A stretch of DNA of 64,000 nucleotides, from positions 806,001 through 870,000 of the forward strand of contig NZ_CP028271.1 of the NCBI RefSeq assembly GCF_009914055.1, read 5' to 3'. Every line of letters starts with the position of its first letter. Positions within the stretch are counted from its first letter, which is position 1. Below the pieces are notes generated by a model that saw only the letters and a list, made by a program, of their open reading frames with translations, was not told where the DNA came from and searched no databases. This DNA is from Mixta intestinalis (GTDB lineage: Bacteria > Pseudomonadota > Gammaproteobacteria > Enterobacterales > Enterobacteriaceae). The position numbers were made by a program, and so were the translations under genes. This document shows positions 27,574 through 36,638 of this stretch, piece after piece.

Positions 27574-27810
27574 TTTTTATTACCCTCATCGGAGTTATTT
27601 GGACACCTGCCACTGCCGTCAAGAATTCTTTACAAATACCTGATCAGAGTTTGGTGTCTTCCTGTGTCTGCTGGCATCTTTCCATTCACAGCCAGGTAAT
27701 TCTACCTCGAAAATGCTACTAAACCCTAATAGTAGTTTCAAGAAGAAAATATATATTACAAAATGTAAAAATCAGGGAACTTTGTGAGAGAATTCAAAAT
27801 TTAAAAAAAT
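27574..27810 (-). promoter_or_regulatory. ompF upstream region
   Basis: The gap to the asnS terminator is very AT-rich, with A/T runs at 27735-27810 that read leftwards toward ompF. This is the place where OmpR-binding sites and the promoter lie in relatives. I do not see an unambiguous consensus and give no individual boxes. A leader of roughly a hundred bases before the ATG would suit sRNA control. Confidence 0.45.
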
Positions 27811-27837
27811 AAAAAAAGGCTGACGTAGTCAGCCTTT
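27811..27837 (-). terminator. asnS terminator
   Basis: Read leftwards, AAAGGCTGAC (reverse of 27828-27837) pairs with GTCAGCCTTT (reverse of 27815-27824) around a 3-nt loop, followed by a T-run. It lies about 40 bases after the asnS stop. Confidence 0.92.
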
Positions 27838-27873
27838 GTAGATATATGAATTTCTTATATTTAATGCGGAATT

Positions 27874-29274
27874 TTAGAAACTGGCGTTGCGAGGCGTGCG
27901 TGGGAAGGGAATAACGTCCCTGACATTCTGTACGCCGGTAACATAGGCGATTAAACGTTCAAACCCTAAGCCGAAACCGGAATGCGGTACGGTGCCGTAA
28001 CGGCGCAGGTCACGATACCACCAATAATCTTCTTTATTCAGGCCCATTTCATTCAGGCGCTGATCCAGTACTTCAAGACGTTCTTCACGCTGCGATCCGC
28101 CGATAATCTCGCCGATGCCTGGCGCGAGAACATCCATCGCGGCCACGGTTTTACCGTCGTCATTAAGACGCATGTAAAACGCTTTAATATCTTTCGGATA
28201 GTTTTTGACCACCACCGGTGCTTTGAAATGTTTCTCCGCCAGGTAGCGTTCATGTTCGGAAGAGAGATCGATGCCCCATTTAACCGGATTTTCGAAGCTC
28301 TGACCGCTGGCGAGCAGGATATCAATCGCGTCGGTATAATTAACTTGCGCAAAATCGGCCGTAACAAATTTTTCCAGGCGAGAGATCGCTTCTTTGTCTA
28401 CGCGTTCAGCAAAGAACGCCATATCGTCCGCGCGTTCTTCCAGCACAGCCTTAAAGACATATTTCAGCATCGCTTCCGCCAGATCAGCCGCATCATCCAG
28501 CGAAGCAAAAGCAATTTCTGGCTCCAGCATCCAGAATTCAGCCAGGTGGCGACTGGTATTGGAGTTTTCAGCGCGGAAAGTCGGGCCGAAGGTATAAATT
28601 TTTGACAGGGCGCATGCGTAGGTTTCGCCATTAAGCTGACCAGATACCGTCAGGAACGCTTCTCTGCCGAAAAAATCTTCATTAAAATCGACTTTGCCCT
28701 GTGCATCACGCGGCAGGTTTTCCAAATCCAGCGTGGATACGCGGAACATTTCGCCAGCGCCTTCGGTATCGGACGCGGTGATCAGTGGAGTAGAAACCCA
28801 GAAGTAGCCGTTTTCATGGAAAAAGCGGTGCAGCGCCTGGGCCAACGTATGGCGAACGCGCGCAACAGCGCCGATCAGGTTGGTACGCGGGCGCAGATGC
28901 GCAACTTCACGCAGATATTCGATGCTGTGACGTTTCGCCGCCATCGGGTAAGTATCGGGATCTTCCACCCAGCCTACCACTTCAATTGCAGTCGCCTGAA
29001 TCTCAAAACTCTGTCCCTGGCCCGGAGATTCAACCACTTTGCCCGTCACAATAACGGAACAACCGGTAGTTAAACGCAGCACTTCGCTCTGGTAATTAGG
29101 CAGAGAATTATTGACGACAGCCTGAACGGGATTAAAGCAGGAGCCGTCATACACGGCGACAAAGGAAATACCGGCTTTTGAATCTCTTCGGGTACGCACC
29201 CAACCGCGCACGGTGACATCGCTGCCTACCGCAACCTGGCCGAGCAGTACGTCCGCTACAGGCACTACGCTCAT
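27874..29274 (-). CDS. asnS: Asparaginyl-tRNA synthetase
   Basis: AsnRS charges tRNA-Asn. The 466-residue class IIb synthetase has an N-terminal OB-fold anticodon-binding domain (VTVRGWVRTRRDSKAG near residues 20-35). Class II motifs follow: FRAENSNTSRHLAEFWMLEPE (motif 2) and GFGLGFERLIAYVTG (motif 3) near the C-terminus. The start MSVVPVADVLLGQVAVG matches the family. It is a separate unit between ompF and pncB. Confidence 0.97.
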   Translation of the reverse strand: MSVVPVADVLLGQVAVGSDVTVRGWVRTRRDSKAGISFVAVYDGSCFNPVQAVVNNSLPNYQSEVLRLTTGCSVIVTGKVVESPGQGQSFEIQATAIEVVGWVEDPDTYPMAAKRHSIEYLREVAHLRPRTNLIGAVARVRHTLAQALHRFFHENGYFWVSTPLITASDTEGAGEMFRVSTLDLENLPRDAQGKVDFNEDFFGREAFLTVSGQLNGETYACALSKIYTFGPTFRAENSNTSRHLAEFWMLEPEIAFASLDDAADLAEAMLKYVFKAVLEERADDMAFFAERVDKEAISRLEKFVTADFAQVNYTDAIDILLASGQSFENPVKWGIDLSSEHERYLAEKHFKAPVVVKNYPKDIKAFYMRLNDDGKTVAAMDVLAPGIGEIIGGSQREERLEVLDQRLNEMGLNKEDYWWYRDLRRYGTVPHSGFGLGFERLIAYVTGVQNVRDVIPFPRTPRNASF

Positions 29275-29432
29275 AAAGTTCTCTCTTTATTAGTTCGAAA
29301 ATAAACAGGTTAACCCCGAATTTAGGGCTAATCTATGTTACTTGCCGTCCGTCAGGACACAAGCAGAATTCATCGCTACGGGAGAGTTTTCTCTTTATTT
29401 CGTGGTTTATGCGACCGGAAGAGGGGATAACT

Positions 29433-29463
29433 GCGCCAGCACAGCGGAAAATTGGGCTGGCGC
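29433..29463 (-). other. Hairpin downstream of pncB
   Basis: GCGCCAGC (29433-29440) and GCTGGCGC (29456-29463) form a perfect 8-bp stem with a 15-nt loop just after the pncB stop. There is no T-run on the pncB strand, so intrinsic termination is uncertain. Confidence 0.4.
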
Positions 29464-29469
29464 GATAGA

Positions 29470-30675
29470 TTAGCTGGCTTTTTTTACCAGGGGCAAATCG
29501 AAGGCTTTACGCAGGGCGCGCACGAAGGCTTTATCCTGACAAATGGTTTTTCCCGGACTGTCAGAAAGCTTGGCGACCGGTTTTCCGTTGCACTCCACCA
29601 GCTTAATCACAATATTCAGCGGCTTAACCTGTGGAATATCGCACGTTAAACGTGTGCCGATGCCAAAAACAACGTTGGTACGTTGACCGAAGTGGCGATA
29701 AAGGTCGATGGCTTTGTTGAAATCAAGATTGTCGGAGAAGACCAGCGTTTTGCTGTGCGGATCGATCTCCAGCTTTCGGTAGTGCGCCAGCGCCTTTTCT
29801 CCCCATTCGACCGGATCGCCGGAGTCGTGACGCAGCCCCTGATAACGACTGGCAAAACCGGGGCCGAAATCGCGCAGAAAAGCATCCATTGTGATGCAGT
29901 CGGTCAGAGCGATGCCGAGTTTATCGTCATATTCATCCAGCCAGGCCTGTAGCGCTGCGCGTTGGCTGTTTGCCAGCACCGGACTAATTTGCTGATGCGC
30001 CTGAAACCATTCATGCGCCTGAGTGCCGACCGGCGTAATACTGAGCTGACGGGCGATATCGTAATTACTCGATCCTACCAGCCAGGGGAAATCGCTTTTC
30101 AGCGTGCTGACGATGGCAAACTGTACGTCGCGGGAAAAGCGACGGCGGGTACCGAAATCCATCAGGCTGAAGCGGGTAAGATCGACATCCTGCGTGCGCT
30201 CCCTGAAATCGCTGATTTTCTCCAGCAGGCGTTCAACCGCCATTGCCGGCGTCGCCTGTGGTGAACGGTGACGGTGAACCACTTCACTGATCAACGCCAG
30301 CAGTGGAACTTCCCACATGATTACTTCACGCCATGGGCCGCTGATACGGATATCCAGTTTGCCGCCGTGATTGCGAACCCGCACCTGTTCAGGGTTATAA
30401 CGAAACGTTTTCAGCCAGTCGAGATAGTCCTGCTTAAAGAAAGGACGGCTCGCCAGATAAGCGTATTCCTCTGCACTCAGCGCCAGATGCTGCATATGGG
30501 CAATCTCAGCGCGAATCTCATCGGCGTAGATACCTAACAGATCGTCGCCCCGGCAACGGAACTCTGCGGTAACGGTCACGTTGTGATAGCGATGAAAAAC
30601 AGCCTGTTGCATATGCAGCTTATAAGCATCGGTATCAAGCATCGTGGTCAAAATCGGGGAAGCGTATCGTGTCAT
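29470..30675 (-). CDS. pncB: Nicotinate phosphoribosyltransferase
   Basis: PncB joins nicotinate to PRPP with ATP hydrolysis in NAD salvage. The 401-residue product starts at ATG 30675 (MTRYASPILTTMLDTDAYK), matching E. coli; an in-frame ATG at 30690 would add MLKRT. FRCRGDDLLGIYADEIR, MDFGTRRRFSR and the active-site GLRHDSGDPVEWGEK with the phosphoacceptor histidine are present. A TAAACA element at 30719-30724 resembles half of a NadR operator; the partner half is weak. It is divergent from pepN. Confidence 0.96.
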   Translation of the reverse strand: MTRYASPILTTMLDTDAYKLHMQQAVFHRYHNVTVTAEFRCRGDDLLGIYADEIRAEIAHMQHLALSAEEYAYLASRPFFKQDYLDWLKTFRYNPEQVRVRNHGGKLDIRISGPWREVIMWEVPLLALISEVVHRHRSPQATPAMAVERLLEKISDFRERTQDVDLTRFSLMDFGTRRRFSRDVQFAIVSTLKSDFPWLVGSSNYDIARQLSITPVGTQAHEWFQAHQQISPVLANSQRAALQAWLDEYDDKLGIALTDCITMDAFLRDFGPGFASRYQGLRHDSGDPVEWGEKALAHYRKLEIDPHSKTLVFSDNLDFNKAIDLYRHFGQRTNVVFGIGTRLTCDIPQVKPLNIVIKLVECNGKPVAKLSDSPGKTICQDKAFVRALRKAFDLPLVKKAS

Positions 30676-30926
30676 GGTGCGTTTCAGCATCCTCTCGCGC
30701 GGGGCGTTTCCGTGGGTGTAAACAGATCTTCAGGACGAAAAGTATAACCTGCCGACAGATTAATAGAAGCCGATCACAGCATAAAACCGGGGGAAAGGTC
30801 GAGGAGAAATAGGTCAGGGTAAAAGGTATGTAGCATTAACTGCGAAAAGCGCCGTTTCGACGTGGCAAGCCGGACGCAACCAGAATAGACTTAGCGGTTA
30901 AACCATTGTAGACGCGAGAAGAATGT

Positions 30927-33542
30927 ATGACGCAACAGCCACAAGTGAAGTACCGCCATGACTACCGTGCGCCAGATTACACCATTACCGATATCGATCT
31001 GACCTTTAACCTCGACGCCAGCACGACGCGGGTAACGGCGGTCAGTAAAGTAAAACGTCTCGGTGACAGTCAGGCCGCGCTGCGTCTCGATGGCGGCGAT
31101 TTAACGCTGGTTTCGCTGCTGGTGGATGAGCGTCCGTGGCCGGATTATCAGCAGGAAGAGGGGGCGCTGGTTCTTAACAACCTGCCGGAAAACTTTACGC
31201 TGACTATCGTCAATGATATTCATCCCGACGCCAATACCGCCCTGGAAGGCCTTTATCAGTCCGGCGACGGTCTCTGCACCCAGTGCGAGGCTGAAGGCTT
31301 TCGTCATATTACCTGGTATCTGGATCGCCCCGACGTGCTGGCCCGCTTTACCACCACGCTGATTGCCGATCGCGCACGCTATCCGTTCCTGCTCTCTAAC
31401 GGCAACCGCATCGATGCCGGAGAGATGGACGATGGACGTCACTGGATCAAGTGGCAGGATCCGTTCCCGAAACCCTGTTACCTGTTTGCGCTGGTGGCCG
31501 GTGATTTCGACGTGCTGCGCGACAGCTTTACCACCCGCTCCGGCCGTGATGTGGCGCTGGAAATCTATGTCGATCGCGGTAACCTCGATCGTGCCGACTG
31601 GGCGATGACCTCACTAAAAAACAGTATGAAGTGGGACGAGGAGCGCTTCGGGCTGGAATACGATCTCGACATCTTTATGATCGTCGCGGTGGATTTCTTC
31701 AATATGGGCGCGATGGAGAATAAAGGTTTAAATATCTTTAACTCTAAATATGTGCTGGCGAAGGCGGAAACCGCCACCGATAAAGATTATCTCGGCATTG
31801 AAGCGGTTATTGGTCACGAATATTTCCATAACTGGACCGGCAACCGTGTAACCTGCCGTGACTGGTTCCAGCTCAGCCTGAAAGAAGGGCTGACGGTATT
31901 CCGCGATCAGGAGTTCAGCTCCGATCTCGGCTCGCGTGCGGTTAACCGCATCGATAATGTGCGCGTGATGCGTGGCGCGCAGTTTGCGGAAGATGCCAGC
32001 CCGATGGCGCACCCGATCCGTCCCGATCGCGTCATCGAGATGAATAACTTTTATACCCTGACGGTGTATGAGAAGGGATCGGAAGTGATCCGCATGATGC
32101 ATACGCTGCTGGGTGAAGAAAACTTCCAGAAGGGGATGCAGCTTTATTTCCAGCGTCATGACGGCAGCGCCGCCACCTGCGACGATTTTGTGCAGGCGAT
32201 GGAAGATGCTTCCCATATCGATTTAACTCAGTTCCGCCGTTGGTACAGCCAGTCGGGTACGCCGGTGCTGACCGTACGCGATGACTATAACCCGGAGCTG
32301 GAGCAGTATACGCTGCACGTTACCCAGGCTACGCCGCCGACTGCCGATCAACATGAAAAGCTGCCGCTGCATATTCCGCTTGATATCGAGCTCTATGATG
32401 ATAAAGGCGAACCGATTGCGTTACAGCATAACGGCGAGCCGGTGCATCATGTGCTGAACGTGACCGAAGAGTTCCAGACCTTTATCTTCGATAATGTGCC
32501 TCAACAGCCGGTGCCGTCGCTGCTGCGCGAGTTTTCAGCGCCGGTTAAGCTCGATTACAGCTGGAGTGACGCGCAGCTGACGTTCCTGATGCGTCATGCG
32601 CGCAACGATTTCTCGCGCTGGGATGCGGCGCAAAGCCTGCTGGCTACCCACATTAAACTCAACGTGGCGCGCTATCAGCAGGGACAACCGCTGTCGCTGC
32701 CGCTGCATGTGGCCGATGCGTTCCGTGCGGTGCTGCTGGATGAGCACAGCGATCCGGCGCTGATGGCGCTGATCCTGACCCTACCGAATGAAAATGAGAT
32801 TGCCGCCCTGTTTGATATTATCGATCCGGAAGCCAACGCCGCCGTGCGTGACGCACTAATGCGTACCCTGGCCGTGGAATTGGCTGACGAGTGGCTGGCG
32901 GTTTATCGCGCTTATCAGACGCCGGAGTACCGCGTTGAGCATAGCGACATTGGCAAACGCGCCCTGAAAAATGTTTGTCTGAGCTATCTGGCGCTGGGCG
33001 ATGCGAAACAGGCCAACAGCCTGGTGCAGGCACAATATCAGCAGGCGAATAATATGACCGATGCGCTGGCAGCGCTGACGGCAGCGGTCATGGCGCAGCT
33101 GGATTGTCGCGATGAAATGCTGCGCGAATGGGATGATCGCTGGCATCAGGATGGTTTGGTGATGGACAAATGGTTTACGTTACAGGCCACCAGCCCGGCA
33201 CCGGACGTGCTAATGCGCGTACGCGAACTGCTGCAGCATCGCTCTTTCAGCATGAGCAACCCGAACCGTATCCGTTCATTAATTGGCGCTTTCGCCTCAG
33301 CTAACCCGGCGGCTTTCCATGCGAAAGATGGCAGCGGTTACCGTTTCCTGGTAGAGATGCTGACCGATCTTAACCGTCGTAACCCGCAGGTTGCTGCACG
33401 GATGATCGAGCCGCTGATCCGCCTGAAACGTTATGATGCGGATCGCCAGCGGATGATGCGCGAGGCGCTGGAAGAGTTACAGGGGCTGGAGAAACTTTCC
33501 GGCGATCTGTATGAAAAAATTAGCAAAGCGTTAAGCGCCTGA
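30927..33542 (+). CDS. pepN: Aminopeptidase N
   Basis: PepN is the main cytoplasmic M1-family alanyl aminopeptidase. The 871-residue chain (E. coli 870) has the substrate motif GAMENKGLN near residue 261. The zinc motif HEYFHNWTGNR near 297 includes the downstream Glu in LKEGLTVFRDQEF. A C-terminal helical domain occupies about residues 550-871. It is divergent from pncB, as in E. coli. Downstream the E. coli gene order is broken by the vgrG island. Confidence 0.97.
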   Translation: MTQQPQVKYRHDYRAPDYTITDIDLTFNLDASTTRVTAVSKVKRLGDSQAALRLDGGDLTLVSLLVDERPWPDYQQEEGALVLNNLPENFTLTIVNDIHPDANTALEGLYQSGDGLCTQCEAEGFRHITWYLDRPDVLARFTTTLIADRARYPFLLSNGNRIDAGEMDDGRHWIKWQDPFPKPCYLFALVAGDFDVLRDSFTTRSGRDVALEIYVDRGNLDRADWAMTSLKNSMKWDEERFGLEYDLDIFMIVAVDFFNMGAMENKGLNIFNSKYVLAKAETATDKDYLGIEAVIGHEYFHNWTGNRVTCRDWFQLSLKEGLTVFRDQEFSSDLGSRAVNRIDNVRVMRGAQFAEDASPMAHPIRPDRVIEMNNFYTLTVYEKGSEVIRMMHTLLGEENFQKGMQLYFQRHDGSAATCDDFVQAMEDASHIDLTQFRRWYSQSGTPVLTVRDDYNPELEQYTLHVTQATPPTADQHEKLPLHIPLDIELYDDKGEPIALQHNGEPVHHVLNVTEEFQTFIFDNVPQQPVPSLLREFSAPVKLDYSWSDAQLTFLMRHARNDFSRWDAAQSLLATHIKLNVARYQQGQPLSLPLHVADAFRAVLLDEHSDPALMALILTLPNENEIAALFDIIDPEANAAVRDALMRTLAVELADEWLAVYRAYQTPEYRVEHSDIGKRALKNVCLSYLALGDAKQANSLVQAQYQQANNMTDALAALTAAVMAQLDCRDEMLREWDDRWHQDGLVMDKWFTLQATSPAPDVLMRVRELLQHRSFSMSNPNRIRSLIGAFASANPAAFHAKDGSGYRFLVEMLTDLNRRNPQVAARMIEPLIRLKRYDADRQRMMREALEELQGLEKLSGDLYEKISKALSA

Positions 33543-33548
33543 GGAAAG

Positions 33549-33630
33549 AATCTTTATCCGTAATCTGCGGATAAAGATTAATTGGTTGATTAATTATAAA
33601 GGTTCATTATTTAATGATGAACCTTTTTTC
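33549..33630 (+). terminator. Tandem hairpins ending pepN
   Basis: The first hairpin is AATCTTTATCCG (33549-33560) with CGGATAAAGATT (33568-33579), a 12-bp perfect stem without a T-run. The second is AAAGGTTCAT (33598-33607) with ATGAACCTTT (33617-33626) followed by TTTT. The second is the functional intrinsic terminator and marks the left edge of the accessory region. Confidence 0.85.
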
Positions 33631-33892
33631 ATTTTATCATTATCTCCCATCGTGATTTTGCTTTGTCGTATTCCATAATTGATAAAAATGCGTAGCTAAT
33701 TATTTTATATTTAATTATGCATTATTCATTTAATGATATTAGCAGATTAGATAATGACAAAGCCATTAATTATGGTGAGAATTAACACAGCTCTATTCAG
33801 ATAAAAGTTAGCATTTAAATTGATCTGATTAATATTTAGTATATTAACTAATTACCTGATACCACCCGTGATTCTGAAAATGGAATTTATCT
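33631..33892. other. AT-rich left flank of the vgrG island
   Basis: About 260 bases of strongly AT-rich sequence separate the pepN terminator from vgrG. No gene, tRNA or integrase is seen. It probably contains the vgrG promoter, and low GC would favour H-NS silencing (inference). Only GGAA precedes the vgrG ATG, a weak ribosome site. Confidence 0.5.
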
Positions 33893-35836
33893 ATGTTGAA
33901 CCGTATTACCGCCACGCTGCCGGTGGAGGGACTGCTTTTCTGGAAGCTGGAAGGCCGCGAAGCCTTATCGCAGCCTTTTGCCCTGAACGTCACCCTGCTC
34001 GGTACTGACGCGCGCGTTGAGCGCCACACGCTGCTGGGTCAGCCGCTGACGCTCGCCATCCCCACCGGCCTGCTGCTCTCCGGCGGCGTGCGTTACCTTA
34101 ACGGTAAAATTACCCGCGTGGCGGTGCACAGCGAAGAGCTGGGCGGTACGCGTTACGCCGTCTATAAGCTGACCATTGAGCCGGACCTGTGGCCGATGAA
34201 GCGCGACAAAAACTCGCGCATCTTTCAGGAGCAGACGGCGGTGCAGATTATTCATCAGCTGCTGGCGGAATATCATGTGCAGGTGGAAGACCGGCTTACT
34301 GGCAGCTACCGCGTATGGGAATACTGCGTGCAGTACCAGGAGAGCAGCTTCGCCTTCATCAGCCGCCTGATGGAGCTGGAAGGGATTTATTACTGGTTCC
34401 GTCACGAGGCGGAGCGGCACATCATGGTGCTGTCGGACGCGCCGGAGGCGCACGAGCCTTTCCCCGGCTATGAAACCATCGCTTATCACGTGACCGGCAG
34501 CGGCGGGGTCACCGGCGAGCAGGGCGTCAGCCACTGGGCGCTGGAGGACCGGGTGACGCCGGGGCTGTACAGCATCGACGACTATGATTTTCGCAAGCCG
34601 TATGCGTGGCTGTTGCAGGCGCGGCAGAACCCGGCGGCACCGCAGCCGGGACAGACCGAGGTGTTTGAGTGGCCGGGGCGCTTTGTGGAGCACGCGCAGG
34701 GTGAGAAATATGTGCGCGTGCGCCAGGAGGAGTGGCAGGCGGCGCACCGGCAGATAAGCGGAAAGGGCACGGCGCTGGGTATCGCACCGGGGTACACCTT
34801 CAGGCTGCGTAACGCCCCGCACGTCGGCGACAACGGGCAGTACCTGACGCTGAGCGCGGACTACCGGCTGGAGGAGAACCGCTACGCCAGCGGCGGGGAG
34901 GGCAGCACGCTGCATGAGATAACGTTCCGGGTGCTGCCGGCGGAGGTGGTATTCCGCCCGGAGCCGACGACGCCGTGGCCGAAAACGCACGGGCCGCAGA
35001 CGGCGCGGGTGGTGGGGCCGAAGGGGGAATCCATCCACACCGACCGCTACGGGCGCGTCAAGGTAAAGTTCCACTGGGACCGGCTGGCGAAGGGCGATGA
35101 AACCAGCTCGTGCTGGGTGCGGGTATCGAGCGCGTGGGCGGGCCAGGGCTACGGCGGGGTGCAGATACCGCGGGTGAACGATGAGGTGGTGATCGATTTC
35201 ATCAACGGCGACCCGGATCGTCCGATAGTGACGGGACGGGTGTACAACGAGGGCAGCATGCCGCCGTGGTCGCTGCCGGGCGCGGCGACGCAGATGGGTT
35301 TTCTGAGCCGTACGAAGGATGGCACGCCTGATAACGCCAACGCGCTGCGCTTTGAGGACAGGGCGGGAGCGGAGCAGGTGTGGCTACAGGCGGAGCGTAA
35401 TCTGGATGTGAATGTGAAGAATGATGCCAGCATGGTGATTAAAAAAAATAACACCCGATTTGTTGGCAAAAATGAGAAACAGCGCATTGTTCAGGACAGG
35501 GTGACAGGTGTTAAAGGTCACAGCACTTCTTTAACGGGCAAGACGTGTACGGTCAATGCCGTGGAGCGTTTTACCATAGGATCGGGAGAGGCGATCCGTC
35601 TGGAGTGTGGCAAAAGCGTGATAGAACTAACTTCAGACGGCAATATCAATATTAAAGGCGTTAATTTTAATATTACCGTAGAAAAAGATGGGCAAATTAA
35701 TACAACGAACGGTGAATTACATCTTAATCCTGCGGACGGTGGTGCTGAAACCATTGCGCCCGGAACTACACATCAGGAAAGAATAAAGTCCGATCTGGAC
35801 AGTTTGTTTGTGTCTGGTGCTGAACAAGGAAAATAA
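33893..35836 (+). CDS. vgrG: Type VI secretion tip protein VgrG
   Basis: A 647-residue VgrG/TssI, the trimeric spike on the T6SS Hcp tube that carries effectors. A gp27-like N-terminal part runs to about residue 370, including LMELEGIYYWFRHE. The gp5-type OB fold has DRYGRVKVKFHWDR and VGGVQIPRV-like elements near 380-450. The C-terminal DUF2345-type beta-helix has repeats such as IELTSDGNINIKGVNFN. Base composition is GC-rich to about 35,420, then falls sharply, so the C-terminal third looks exchanged. No other T6SS structural gene is in the window, so this is an orphan tip cluster. Confidence 0.95.
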   Translation: MLNRITATLPVEGLLFWKLEGREALSQPFALNVTLLGTDARVERHTLLGQPLTLAIPTGLLLSGGVRYLNGKITRVAVHSEELGGTRYAVYKLTIEPDLWPMKRDKNSRIFQEQTAVQIIHQLLAEYHVQVEDRLTGSYRVWEYCVQYQESSFAFISRLMELEGIYYWFRHEAERHIMVLSDAPEAHEPFPGYETIAYHVTGSGGVTGEQGVSHWALEDRVTPGLYSIDDYDFRKPYAWLLQARQNPAAPQPGQTEVFEWPGRFVEHAQGEKYVRVRQEEWQAAHRQISGKGTALGIAPGYTFRLRNAPHVGDNGQYLTLSADYRLEENRYASGGEGSTLHEITFRVLPAEVVFRPEPTTPWPKTHGPQTARVVGPKGESIHTDRYGRVKVKFHWDRLAKGDETSSCWVRVSSAWAGQGYGGVQIPRVNDEVVIDFINGDPDRPIVTGRVYNEGSMPPWSLPGAATQMGFLSRTKDGTPDNANALRFEDRAGAEQVWLQAERNLDVNVKNDASMVIKKNNTRFVGKNEKQRIVQDRVTGVKGHSTSLTGKTCTVNAVERFTIGSGEAIRLECGKSVIELTSDGNINIKGVNFNITVEKDGQINTTNGELHLNPADGGAETIAPGTTHQERIKSDLDSLFVSGAEQGK

Positions 35837-35837
35837 T

Positions 35838-36626
35838 ATGGCAATATTCAGGTTGCAGGAAGCCATGCTGGAGATCCCTGATATTTATAAAGACAGAACG
35901 ATGAATCTTTTTGTCCTTAGCGAAAACAGCGCCAGCGATTTTAGTTTTGTGGTTTCACGGGGGACGGCAAAGTTTGATGATAAAGTGCAGGGTGTCGCTG
36001 CGCGTCTGTTAAAAGAACTGGAAATAACCGTACCAAAATTCAAGCTCATTTCCTCGGTCATGACCGTCATTGATGGAATGCCCGCCGCTGAAATTTTTTA
36101 TCATTTTGAAAGCAATAATGCGCAGGTGTGGCAGAAACAGACCGTCGTTTTGTTGGATGATAAACCGGCAGGAAAAAAGATGATTAGCTATATTGGCTCT
36201 TGTCCTGATAGCTTTACTGACTATTATCAAAAACAATATGCTGAGATTTTAAAAAGCATCAGGTTTCATCGGCACGATAACGATGGCTTTATTAGTGAAG
36301 CTGTGCCGGCGGATGCGCAAAGCATTTTTTTCGTGATTGATACCGATCTTCGCCAGCTTAATGTTTTTGAAAGCGTTCAGGCACTTTATCAGCATGTCAA
36401 TTTACAACGTGCATTAAACGGGCAGTATCTTTTTTATTGTTCGACCGGTCACCCGCTTCATATTGCGGCGGTGGTAGACAGCGAACCGGTTCGTTATGGG
36501 CTTTGGACATCCTCGCCAGAAAATTTCCAGCCTCTCTCGTCTCTGTTATCCGTGTGCCGTTCTGTCAGCGGGCCAGAAGCTCTGAATAGCATTGATAAAA
36601 TAAACAGATTTATTTCAGATAAATAA
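35838..36626 (+). CDS. DcrB/Eag-type T6SS effector chaperone, extended
   Basis: The first 145 or so residues (MAIFRLQEAMLEIPDIYKDRTMN onward) match the DcrB/DUF1795 fold of Eag chaperones, which bind the N-terminal membrane helices of prePAAR effectors and load them on VgrG. ATG 35838 lies two bases after the vgrG stop behind AAGGAAA; an in-frame ATG at 35808 would sit inside vgrG. The product has 262 residues, while typical Eag proteins have about 145. The extra C-terminal part (about 150-262, with YLFYCSTGHPLHIAAVV) is not recognised. The next gene carries the prePAAR motif this chaperone would serve. Confidence 0.85.
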   Translation: MAIFRLQEAMLEIPDIYKDRTMNLFVLSENSASDFSFVVSRGTAKFDDKVQGVAARLLKELEITVPKFKLISSVMTVIDGMPAAEIFYHFESNNAQVWQKQTVVLLDDKPAGKKMISYIGSCPDSFTDYYQKQYAEILKSIRFHRHDNDGFISEAVPADAQSIFFVIDTDLRQLNVFESVQALYQHVNLQRALNGQYLFYCSTGHPLHIAAVVDSEPVRYGLWTSSPENFQPLSSLLSVCRSVSGPEALNSIDKINRFISDK

Positions 36627-36638
36627 GAAGAGGACTCT

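Noticed and set aside
33965..35074. 369-codon open frame antisense to vgrG
   Set aside because: Arg/Pro/Leu-rich translation typical of the reverse strand of a GC-rich gene; the VgrG reading is unambiguous.
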